NCBI GenBank assembly: GCA_028386065.3
Contig: JAKUCV010007158.1
Span: 124,001 to 188,000 of the forward strand
DNA length: 64,000 nucleotides
Source of the DNA: Turnera subulata
Taxonomy: Eukaryota; Streptophyta; Magnoliopsida; Malpighiales; Passifloraceae
Direction of reading: 5' to 3'
Shown here: piece by piece, positions 23,127 through 31,655 of the stretch
How positions within the stretch are numbered: position 1 is the stretch's first letter
How the letters are laid out: every line of letters begins with the position of its first letter
Notes under the pieces: model-generated
The model's input: only the letters and a program-made list of their open reading frames with translations
Told to the model about the DNA's origin: nothing
Databases searched by the model: none
Translations under genes and position numbers: made by a program

Positions 23127-23810
23127 ATGCATGCCCCTTCCTCTGTCTTTTTCGTTGAAGGTGCAAACGTAGGAAGGAGAAATCGGTTGTCCTTTAGTAT
23201 TGTGAATGAGCCAGAGGGGCCATTGTCAGAGGAGCTAGGAAGAATTCCTCGCCTTGTCTTTGTAGACGAAATCTATTCGTCCCGATTCTTTATTACCCCT
23301 ATGGAGGAAGTCATATTCCTGGATCATCAACAAACTCCGCGAGCTTCCTACTATAGTATGGCTAACTCCACCATGTTTTTTATTTCTGAAAAATTTCAGG
23401 AGCTTCAGCTGGAACCAACCTACCAGACGTTGAACGAGGGCAGTTATTACCAAATTACTATGACAGCTCAGAGCATTCCTCGAGCAACTGGAGTAGCGCC
23501 CACTTGGCCAAAGATTCGCCTTTTGGAGTGGAACTGCAGGGGTATCACAGCACGTTCCCAAGATTTTGTCCGAATCCTGCGAGACCTGAAGAACCAATAC
23601 AAACCCAATATGGTTCTGCTTACCGAGACTCAATGGCAGCAAACCGGAAATCACGGAGCTATCCCTCTTCGCTTTCCACCATCACAACGGTTCGAGCTTC
23701 CTGGTCAGAACAACTCAGGTGGAATGTGGTTCGCTTGGAGTCATGTCATTAGGGTTAACATAGTCAATACTCCTAATGGTTTTACTGTAACAGCTGAACC
23801 CAATCGTTAG
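23127..23810 (+). CDS. Chimeric 227-codon ORF: unknown N-terminus plus LINE-type endonuclease N-terminus
   Basis: This ORF is intact and antisense to the surrounding element. Residues 1 to about 115 match nothing I recognise. Residues 125-227 look like the start of a LINE ORF2 endonuclease: IRLLEWNCRGITARSQDF, a KPNMVLLTETQ strand containing the catalytic Glu, and an SGGMWFAWSH segment. The second half of the nuclease (the SDH region) is absent, so it should not cut DNA. It may be a captured gene fragment, a decayed LINE piece or a foreign insertion into the pol gap. The insertion limits are not clear, about 22590-24000. The absence of stops and the upstream TATA box make it worth noting, but I infer no function. 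Confidence 0.45.
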   Translation: MHAPSSVFFVEGANVGRRNRLSFSIVNEPEGPLSEELGRIPRLVFVDEIYSSRFFITPMEEVIFLDHQQTPRASYYSMANSTMFFISEKFQELQLEPTYQTLNEGSYYQITMTAQSIPRATGVAPTWPKIRLLEWNCRGITARSQDFVRILRDLKNQYKPNMVLLTETQWQQTGNHGAIPLRFPPSQRFELPGQNNSGGMWFAWSHVIRVNIVNTPNGFTVTAEPNR

Positions 23811-24048
23811 AGGCACATTGCAATAAGCATATGAATTAGTGTGAGCGTGTAACATGTTTTTATTCAGATGTGTCTTTGTAAGATATGTTATTAAGTATGA
23901 TTGTAATATAAAGTGTGCGTAAGAGTCATTGTATCGTAAGATTGTAAGATATGAACATCAATAAACTCTAGTTTGTTTGTATGATGAAATTGTCATGAAC
24001 CGCAAATCATCAAAGTTAATAATTTAGTAAGTTTAGAGTACTTACCTG

Positions 24049-24155
24049 CACATCGATGTTTTGATACTAAACATCGATGTTTCATGCTGCCGGTTGGGAA
24101 TGATACTAGTTGAAGTCCACTCAACATCGATGTTTGGCTCCTAAACATCGATGTT
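24049..24155. repeat. Palindrome block 3: two pairs
   Basis: Exact AACATCGATGTT copies lie at 24070, 24123 and 24144. A one-base variant (CACATCGATGTT) at 24049 completes the first pair. Both pairs have 21-bp start-to-start spacing. The block lies between the protease stub and the plus-strand insertion. Confidence 0.95.
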
Positions 24156-24164
24156 TTTATGTCT

Positions 24165-24287
24165 CGGCTTGCTTACTTCCCAAGAATCAATTAGGAATTT
24201 GGATGCTTCCTTGATTATGTGCTTGGAGCATCCGCAATCAAGGTACTAAAGTACACTTGATGCCTTCAAGCACACCTGCAAAACAAA
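24165..24287 (-). pseudogene. Protease stub downstream of gag
   Basis: After the gag stop the minus strand still reads VCLKASS and then, after a stop, YLDCGCSKHI. It resembles the family's protease entry YLDSGCSRHM with Ser replaced by Cys. Similarity then ends and the palindrome block begins. This marks the break point where the rest of pol was lost. Confidence 0.6.
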
Positions 24288-25505
24288 TCAATGGGTTTTT
24301 GGTACCCAAATTTCTTTGGGTCCTTGAGTGTTAGGGACATGATGACGATAGGCTTCACTTCGAGTCCAATGTCTATGCCTAGTAAAACAAGCAGGAGCAA
24401 TATGTCCTACTCTATTACAGTAATGGCAAATAACATTTGGATTGTGCATCCATCTAGGTTGATAATAATTATGCTGTCCATATTTGTGCACTTTACTAAC
24501 ATGGTGACCCTTGGGTTGAACCTTATGCTTCCTAGGCTCGATTTTAGTTCTTTTAGGTTCGTTTCTAAAACCTATTCCATGTTTAGTTGATTGCAAATTG
24601 TTTAGCATAGAATTTAAATTTTTCTGAGGGGTGCTAAATTTCTTTAATGTTGCCTCAAGATTTTCAACTTGCTTCTTTAAGGGTTTACATGTCGTGCATC
24701 CTAAGTTATCCGGTTTGTTAGCACTCTTCTTCCCATAAAACTTGTTTTCTTCTCTAAGCTTTTCATTTTCACATAATAACTTCTCATTTTGTTCTTTCAA
24801 AGAATTGCATGAGGAACACTCCTTAGTTTTTCTTTCAAGTTCTGTGACTTGTTCATATAGTGATTTACATGATTCACATTCTTTGGGCATGCCTAGAGTC
24901 CTATTTTCTTCCTTCAATTTATCATTTTCACAGGTAAGCTCTTCTAGATTCTTTTCTAATGAAGCAATATGTTTCTTTTGCTTTAAATGAATCTTAGAGA
25001 TTTTAATATATTCAGCATACAATTCATTAAAAGCGTTTTGCAATTCATCATGGTTAGAAGGTTCAGAATCACTTACCTCTTCTACTTCTTCTTCCTTTGC
25101 CATGAGGCATTGAAAGTTCGTTTCATCATCACTTTCTGTTACCTCATAGGTGACTTCCAGCATATCCCAAATGTCCTTGGCGGTAGTGCATCGTGAAATC
25201 ATCTGGTAATCTTCTTGATTAAGTGCACAATGGAGTATGTTGATTGCCATGAAGTTATTTTGAACTTTCTTGACGTCCTCGGCATCATACTCCTCTTCCG
25301 TCTTAGTCACCATAATTTCACCAACTCTCTTTGTCGGAATTTGATCTCCGTTCTTTATTGTCCGCCAGAGAGTGAAGTTGTTGGATTGAATAAAGACTCT
25401 CATCCTCTCCTTCCAATATGTATAGTTGGCGCCATTGAGCAATGGTGGACGGGTGACGGACTGTCCTTCATTGTTTCCTGCAAACACATTACTTGAAAAA
25501 GCCAT
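24288..25505 (-). CDS. gag: Intact Sirevirus-type gag (405 codons)
   Basis: This is the nucleocapsid polyprotein of the element, expected to assemble cytoplasmic virus-like particles. The N-terminus has the Copia gag signature PLLNGANYTYWKERMRVF, followed by a UBN2-like helical region (KDIWDMLEVTYE, about residue 110). An acidic hinge (EEEVEEVSDSEPS) leads to long heptad-rich coiled coils (about 155-300) with three CxxC-type pairs (CESC, CSSC, CTTC). The zinc knuckle CHYCNRVGHIAPAC is near residue 360 and the end is TQGPKEIWVPKTH. The start ATG at 25505 lies 42 bases from the primer site. In active Sireviruses gag continues into pol, but here a stop follows. An intact gag with no pol suggests selection or recent origin. 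Confidence 0.88.
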   Translation of the reverse strand: MAFSSNVFAGNNEGQSVTRPPLLNGANYTYWKERMRVFIQSNNFTLWRTIKNGDQIPTKRVGEIMVTKTEEEYDAEDVKKVQNNFMAINILHCALNQEDYQMISRCTTAKDIWDMLEVTYEVTESDDETNFQCLMAKEEEVEEVSDSEPSNHDELQNAFNELYAEYIKISKIHLKQKKHIASLEKNLEELTCENDKLKEENRTLGMPKECESCKSLYEQVTELERKTKECSSCNSLKEQNEKLLCENEKLREENKFYGKKSANKPDNLGCTTCKPLKKQVENLEATLKKFSTPQKNLNSMLNNLQSTKHGIGFRNEPKRTKIEPRKHKVQPKGHHVSKVHKYGQHNYYQPRWMHNPNVICHYCNRVGHIAPACFTRHRHWTRSEAYRHHVPNTQGPKEIWVPKTH

Positions 25506-25546
25506 GGATAATACCTCTCAAACGGTTAAGTTTTTCAGAGAGTTAG

Positions 25547-25558
25547 GCTCCGCTACCA
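25547..25558 (-). other. Primer-binding site of the Sirevirus-like element
   Basis: GCTCCGCTACCA on the + strand lies two bases left of the 5' LTR (25561). The same variant 12-mer is used by the gypsy elements at 5330 and 34668. Confidence 0.75.
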
Positions 25559-26121
25559 ATTGTTAGAACAATAGCCCTTCGCTAGAGGGGGGGTGAATAG
25601 CGATAATCGAATAAAAACGAAATAAGCAGGAATTGAATGCGGAATTAAAAGAATGAAGGACACAAGAGATTTATCCTGGTTCACACACACTCTACTAGTG
25701 TGGCTAATCCAGCCCTTCAAGTCTCACTTGAAGATTTCACTATCTATGTTAAGCTTACGGGTGCTTAACAAACCGTTACAACCTGAGAGTTCAAGTCACA
25801 TGAACCTCAATATACTTGCTTGAAGATACCTCACTTCAAGACTTTCTAGGATTTCTAATCACAAGAATCCTACTCTCTTGCTTAAGGATACCACACCTTA
25901 AGGCTTCTCTCAAGGGAACAATCCTCCCTTGTGGTGTATGAATAACACTTACAATCTCTCAAGCAAAACTCTCTAATAGAGTGGATATGAGTACAAAGGA
26001 AAGCTCTATTGAACAACTCAGAATTCTCACAAGTTATAGCTCAAAAATTTGTTGAATGATTTTCAAAGAATGCTTGAATGTATATGTGAGTTGATCAATC
26101 TGAAAATGAGGTTTAAGGCCT

Positions 26122-26130
26122 CTATTTATA
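26122..26130 (-). promoter_or_regulatory. TATA box of the 5' LTR
   Basis: ACTATAAATAGAGG on the minus strand is a strong plant TATA box. The nearest palindrome (26227-26238) is 97 bp upstream. Transcription should start about 30 bases downstream, near 26090. Confidence 0.8.
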
Positions 26131-26226
26131 GTCTAAAAGATGCATATGATCATTGGGAACAATTTCTGAAACCTTTATGAAAGTTTAGCATGTTTGTCTG
26201 AAAAAGGTTTCTGCCCATAACGGCAC

Positions 26227-26707
26227 AACATCGATGTTTTGATCAAGAACATCGATGTTTAGCCGTTGCATTTAAATAATTGAGCCAACGGCTAGTAAAA
26301 CATCGATGTTGCATTTTAGAACATCGATGTTTTCATACACAACATCGATGTTCTTCATCGCAACATCGATGTTTTTTGGCTTCGCAAAAGTATGATGAAA
26401 AAGGGTCTTTGCCAGAACATCGATGTTGGAAAATGAAACATCGATGTTTTGTGAAACATCGATGTTTAGTTGGCCAACATCGATGTTTTTTGGCTTCGGC
26501 AAAATTCTGGAAAAACTTGAAGAAATCACAACATCGATGTTCTTGTCTACAACATCGATGTTTTGACCAACGGTCACAAGAACATCGATGTTTTATAATC
26601 CAACATCGATGTTTTCTTGCTACTGCCAAAAAGATTTTAAAATCGACTTGATGCAACATCGATGTTGTTCTAAGAACATTGATGTTTTGAATCATAACAT
26701 CGATGTT
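26227..26707. repeat. Palindrome array 4: 16 exact copies plus one variant in U3 of the 5' LTR
   Basis: Exact starts are 26227, 26248, 26299, 26320, 26341, 26362, 26416, 26437, 26455, 26476, 26530, 26551, 26581, 26602, 26655 and 26696. AACATTGATGTT at 26675 differs by one base (C to T at the CpG, the change expected from methylated-cytosine deamination). Four consecutive copies at 26299-26373 are spaced exactly 21 bp apart. Confidence 0.97.
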
Positions 26708-27008
26708 TAGAACTCAAAAACCAGTTTTATGACTTACATGATTTATGAAATGCATGAGGAAAATGATTTTTGGTTTGAGCATTAACTTGGAGTACTTGAG
26801 TTACCATTTACAAGGATTTCCTATAGATGAACTCTCTATATATCTTCATCCTTGTTGCTTCAAATCTTGTACTCCTTTGTCTTAGACTTGTGCTTCATTG
26901 ATTGATGTCTTTTTGCTTTTCTTCAAGGAATGAATTCATGAATGGAGCTTTGGTTAGTTTGTCATTATCAAAACCCTGAAATGAAACATGGAAGCATTAG
27001 TCCTAACA

Positions 27009-28198
27009 CCTGCGTGATCGGAGATCCCGTAAAACAGGTTCATATGGGTAATAACAAGTCACTGGCTAGTTCTACTAGTACATTGAATTGTCCCTTCTTA
27101 TGTAGCAAAAGTACTATACTGCATTTAATGGGAGGTTGAATTAAAATTTTAAAAGTTTTAAGCTCTTAATGTTTTCATATCCCGTTTTGGGTGGTGTATG
27201 AAGCGCAGCATACACTTGAGGAAAAACACCTATATGAGTGTGAAATGGGGCCGTTCCTATGAGATCCTGGCAAAATCTCTAGAGCACTTATGAATACCAG
27301 GACACACGCATGGCCGACCAAAGGCGCCCAACAGCGATAACACCAAGGAATTGTGGGGGTGTGATATGATTAATAAGGCCGCTGTCGGTACCAATAGTGC
27401 TTGTTGGTTCATAGTAACTTAGTTACACCAATGACACGGTATTGTCAAGTCTTATTGATCTAGACCGGTTCATAGTCGAATAGACACCTTGTTCGATGTA
27501 TCACATCTCAAGTATATCTAACCCAGCAAAATTCTCATAATTTTGTCTTTTATTTCTTTTGAAATATGTGGGAGATTGTTGGAAAATTATGATATTTCAA
27601 AAGAAATAAATCCCACATCAGTTAAAATCAGTTTGTAATTTTTATCGATTAAAATCAGTTTATAATTTTTTGGCAGGAAAATTATATTTTTAAATCTCAA
27701 ATTGTTTTTCAAAAGTTATGTCTGAAAGTTATTATCTTAGGTGATGTCTCCAATATTGAAAGATATGTCTGACATTTACAAACAGACATTTGCCAAATGA
27801 AAAGATTTTCACCAAATGATAGATTCCTTTCCAAGAGACACCTTATCTACTATATAAACTCAAGATTGTCAGAGAAATCAATCGTCCAAAAATTTCCATC
27901 TTCTGTTACATACCAGACACTCTCTCTCTCTCTCTCATCTATCATTCTATCTATTTTTCTTACTAACCACTCTGACAAACTCTCCCCCTATCTCAGTAAC
28001 AAACTATTGCAAATCAATTTTCCTCCCCTCTTTACTTGCAAGTTTCTGAAAATTCTTTTCAACATATTTTTGCTGGGTTAAAGAATTTCTCCTTGGCAGT
28101 CTAGTATCCTGCCTAACTTGGTAGAAGGGCTTGTTATATCCTGGGGGGATATTTTGCAGAGGCAAAATAAATTCTCTTGAGGACAGTGTTTTTCAACA
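27009..28198 (+). repeat. Copia 3' untranslated region, polypurine tract and 3' LTR
   Basis: 27009-27013 is the right CCTGC duplication, after which the Copia 3' region continues. TGTGGGAGA at 27567-27575 is the polypurine tract. The LTR starts TGTTGGAAAATTATG at 27577 and ends GTTTTTCAACA at 28198 (622 bp), with matching inverted ends. It contains a TATATAAAC box near 27850 and a CT repeat near 27919-27934. The matching 5' LTR is not in the window. Confidence 0.8.
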
Positions 28199-28289
28199 CG
28201 TCTCAAGCCATACATTACAACAATTTAAGAATGTTGTAATTAGTGTACACAAATTGTATGTTTCAATCTGTAATCTCCTCGAAGATAGG

Positions 28290-28698
28290 CATCTAATAAG
28301 CAAACAACGTCATGATTAAAGGCCTTTTCAAATGTAAAATTCCTGAATGGCAAGGCACATGTTCTGTGAATTATTAACTAAAGGCTGCAAGCCTAATCTC
28401 CTCACATGCACTATTATGATGGATGGACTTTGCTGTGAGGGGCTGTTGGATGAAGCATCGAGTATGTTCACAAACATGTTAGAACAATATAATTGCTCCC
28501 CCATGATGGTGTTGTTTACAATATCATCCTCCGAGGATTCCTGGAGCACAAGGATGTACCAAAGGCAAGCTTTTTGATGAAATGATGGAGGGATTCCCAG
28601 CAGATCCTCGCACGGTGAATCTGCTGGAAAAAATGTTGTCCGAGGACGATGCTGATGGTCGTTTGGTAAATCTGTTGATGGGCATGAAGTTGAATTGA
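28290..28698 (+). pseudogene. Pentatricopeptide repeat (PPR) gene fragment, frameshifted
   Basis: Three frames together encode the C-terminal part of a PPR protein, an organellar RNA-binding family. VMIKGLFKCK near 28300 is followed by a frameshift. KGCKPNLLTCTIMMDGLCCE with LLDEASSMFTNMLEQ follows at 28390-28490 and is a clear PPR motif. After a second frameshift near 28500 comes VYNIILRGFLEHKDVPKASF. A third shift near 28580 precedes EMMEGFPADPRTVNLLEKML, ending at TGA 28696-28698. The Copia LTR abuts on the left (28198), so the retroelement sits in or beside the decayed gene. Not functional. Confidence 0.75.
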
Positions 28699-28860
28699 AA
28701 TGGTTGGCACCTTTCATCTTTTTTAGAATTGGATGTTGGAAAAGTGTTCAGTTTTGTTCCCAAAGATTATAACTCCAAAGTTCTAATTGATCACGCTGGT
28801 CAAATTATTGGTGTTTGAAATACTTTTGCCCATGATTGATTTTGAGTTTATTACTCTAAC

Positions 28861-29975
28861 AAGTTTATTATTTTTCTAATTTTTAGTATGATTTTTTTCA
28901 CCTAGAACGGTTGAAAAAAATTATAGAAGTTAGAATTCTTTTTTTTTTTATAAATTTATAGTCAAATTGTGTTTCCATGCAAGATATAAAGTCAAATTGT
29001 TGGCATTTTACAAGATTTTAAGTTGTTTTGAAAGTTGATATAAATAGAGATCATGCTATTGGAAAAGAATTCTAAAAACTTGATTAATAAGAAGTTTTCT
29101 GTATAATTCACTTTATATTTATTCATTTGATACGGATGCTGATTTACAAGGTATATAAACTCCTCCCCCGTAAGTTACTTTTGTGTCTGCTATCCAAATT
29201 TCTTACTAATTTACGTGTATATCTTTTTTGTTTTTTTTTAAAATCTTAGTGTATGTCTTGAAGATCCAACTTTTGAGATGTCATATATATATATATATAG
29301 TAAAAATTCTAGCTTTGTTTTTAAATTTACTTTCTTGAAGAGGAAACTAATGCAATTTCATTCCAGATACAATGCAATTAAATAGTTTCTTTTAAAATGA
29401 ATAAATTATATGTATATATACATTAAGACGTGGAAATAGAATCCATATACAAAAGCTTTTCAGATAATGAGGGGCATTAATTGAGTGTGGAGGGTATTAC
29501 TTTCTCCTCACTACTTTAGCAACCTAGTCAGCAAACTTAATGGTTGTTGTAATATATTCAACATATACAAATCACATAGGCTTCAACTAAAGTCCTGATG
29601 TCTAAGCTTAGTTGAGAATTTCTAACAATGCAGGCTGATAAAATATTTGAATTAGTCTGGATCTCCATTCTCCTAAATTTCCTTGCCTTAGTAAAACAAA
29701 CCACTTCTGAATTTCCTTACCTTAGCAAAACAAACCACTTCTTTAACTGTTCATATCTCAATTGCAGCGGTGGTTGTGCTCTAACTATAACAAGTAAAAG
29801 CTGAACCATCAAATAGGGAGCGTTGAGTATCTCTTCAAACTATCCCAATGCCACATTATTCACTGAAGTTGTGCTCTTACGGGTAAGAGAAAAACTATCA
29901 AATAAGGAGTTTTGAGTATCTCCACAAACTATCCTAATCCCATATTGTTCACTGACTCAGCTTCTGTCCACATTT
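28861..29975. repeat. Diverged duplication, copy A
   Basis: It matches 31560-31655 joined to 37243-38105 on the same strand, with many small changes. An example is AATGAGGGGCATTAATTGAG at 29467 against AATGAGGGTCATTAATTGAG near 37694. It is noncoding. A short matching piece also occurs left of it (28230-28315 against 31358-31440). Confidence 0.8.
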
Positions 29976-31345
29976 ATCGTGGCAGTTCCGGGTTGTGGTC
30001 TAATCCAAATGGAACATGGTCGATATAACCAAGAAAATAGGGGCATACATAATAACTGGAATGTAGTAATAAAATTGTGTTATTGTATTGAATTTTGCCA
30101 TGGTTCTTTACATATCTTGGCTCTATACTTATACAACCTAAAATATTATAGTAGCCTTCCAAAGTAAGCCTTGAGTTGGCAATCATTAGCCTCCATGTTC
30201 CTAATTTTATGCCTGATTTCGTGCTTAAATTTCGGAGGACTAGGTTCCGAGGCTGTCGTAGAGCTTCCCGAAGAACCTTGAGCCTTAGGACCATCGTGGA
30301 GCTTCCCAGGAAACCCCTTAGTTAAAATGGGCTCTTCCATTTGTCGGGTTACTTGGGCCATTATGTAGTGTAGATTCTGGGCTTGAGGGTTTGTCGGGTC
30401 CACCAAGACTTTCAGTCATATTAGTAGCCCCCTAAATGGTTTAATCTTGGTACAAGTTTGAGCATTTAAGTATCTATAACCCATTGGATGTCACCGTTTT
30501 GATGGAATACACTTTAGGGAGGGCTGCCTCGTTAAAAACCTTATCAAGAAAAACCTAATGGGATAAAAACTTGATGAAGGAAAAAAGAGTGCAGCACATA
30601 CTCCGTTCTTCATCGTTTTGATCGTCATGAACCGAGAGACACGCACTCGTCATGGTAGTTTGGGTCGGTACCTTTTCCATTGCTTTATGAATTCAGCCAC
30701 CTTTCGGTGCATCATTTGCAACCTGGCTTTTAGACCACTCTCCGAATCGCCATTCGGGAGGTCTTTACTTTTAGCTACTATGGCGTATCATCCTTGGGCA
30801 CCTCCTGGCCTTCCTTTTGGAACCTCAGTAAAATTTTGTTTGGAACCACTCCATAGGTTATCTACATTGGGCATTTCTTGGCCGTTATTTTGGATCCTCC
30901 TCAGGAACCTTGCTTTGGGTCAGTCGTGGGTCACTTTGGTGGCTTTGCAATGTCAACACTTTTTGAAGTTGAGCATTGACATTAGGTGCCTCATCAAGAA
31001 AAAGGAGATTTTTGGTGCTACTCTGGCACCCTCTTGAATGGCTCTTAGGCATTAGGAAGCTCTTTTAAGGTGGGAAGCCATGGATGCACTGTGGGTATCT
31101 TTTGTAGGTGGCTTGCACTGGGCCTTGAAAGTTTAATTTGCCTTGCATCCGTTAAGGCGTTTAAAGCCTTGGGGAGCCATCTCGGGACGCCATCGTGGTT
31201 TTCATCTTTAAGCAAGTTTTTGGAGGCTTCATTTCTTTTAGGTAAGCTTGAAGATTAACTTGAGTTCAATTTGAATTATTTGAAGATGGTAGTACAATTT
31301 TACTTTTTGGTGGAATTTATTGTGATTTTGCTGGCCATGCCCGAA
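29976..31345. other. Unassigned DNA with retroelement-like phrases
   Basis: No intact gene. Around 30515-30600 the text GGGCTGCCTCGTTAAAAACC, followed by a purine-rich AAAAACCTAATGGG phrase, resembles the noncoding leader of some plant LTR elements (from memory, unverified). Short open frames on the minus strand (30146-30406) have no family I recognise. Confidence 0.35.
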
Positions 31346-31655
31346 GTCCAAATGGAGTTAAGAATGTTGTAATTAGTATGCACAAATTGTATGATTCTAT
31401 CTGCAATCGTGTAGAAGGTAGGCATCTAACAAGCAAGCAGAATTCTCAGGGTTATATATATATGATAATGGAACCTATGAGATAAGGAACAAAGAGGAGC
31501 TTGTCGAAGGATACTTTGCATATTTGAAATAGGGAAATGCCTTTTGTTTGGTATACTGCACTTTGTTTTATTATTTTTTTACTATGATTTTTTTTCATCT
31601 AAAACTATTGAAAAAAATATTGAAGATAGAATTATTTTTTTCTTTATAAATTTAT
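31346..31655. repeat. Diverged duplication, copy B, left part
   Basis: 31358-31440 matches 28230-28315, and 31560-31655 matches 28861-28960. The PPR fragment between these points in copy A is absent here. The copy is cut at 31655 by the LTR element and continues at 37238. Confidence 0.75.

Larger units (their letters stand above)
18943..27008 (-). mobile_element. Sirevirus-like Copia element without pol, carrying palindrome arrays
   Basis: The two LTRs start TGTTAGAACAATAGCCC and end CTAACA in + orientation, with exact CCTGC duplications outside. Sense is the minus strand. The order is 5' LTR (25561-27008), primer site (25547-25558), intact gag (25505-24288), a protease stub, a palindrome block, a foreign-looking plus-strand segment (about 22590-24000), a large palindrome block, a 417-codon ORF with its own TATA box (21875-20622), several purine tracts, 3' LTR. 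The gag with coiled coils, its end resembling TQGPKEIWVPK, several polypurine tracts and an extra ORF before the 3' LTR all point to the Sirevirus (SIRE/Maximus) lineage. RT, RNase H and integrase are absent, so it would need enzymes from a relative. Confidence 0.88.
25561..27008 (-). repeat. 5' LTR of the Sirevirus-like element (1,448 bp)
   Basis: It pairs with 18943-20367. In sense, U3 starts TGTTAGGACTAATGC, carries the palindrome array (26707-26227), then the TATA box, and ends at 25561 beside the primer site. It has one more palindrome position than the other LTR, with an extra copy at 26696 and a mutated one at 26675. Confidence 0.95.
15600..28198 (+). mobile_element. Ty1/copia retrotransposon, 5' truncated and interrupted by a nested element
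   Basis: Gag C-terminus, protease, integrase, RT and RNase H at 15600-18920 are followed by a 3' untranslated region that is split by the element at 18943-27008. It resumes at 27009 and ends in an LTR at 27577-28198. The two halves join across the CCTGC target duplication. The integrase-before-RT order defines Copia. The 5' LTR and most of gag are absent, displaced by the gypsy LTR ending at 15599. Confidence 0.85.

Noticed and set aside
23235..23654. 139-codon minus-strand ORF
   Set aside because: Shadow of the plus-strand chimeric ORF, whose endonuclease-like motifs show the real frame.
19607..26707. CRISPR-like array suggested by many short repeats with short spacers
   Set aside because: The repeat is only 12 bp and palindromic, spacers are 8-10 bp or irregular, there are no cas genes, and the context is a plant retrotransposon LTR.
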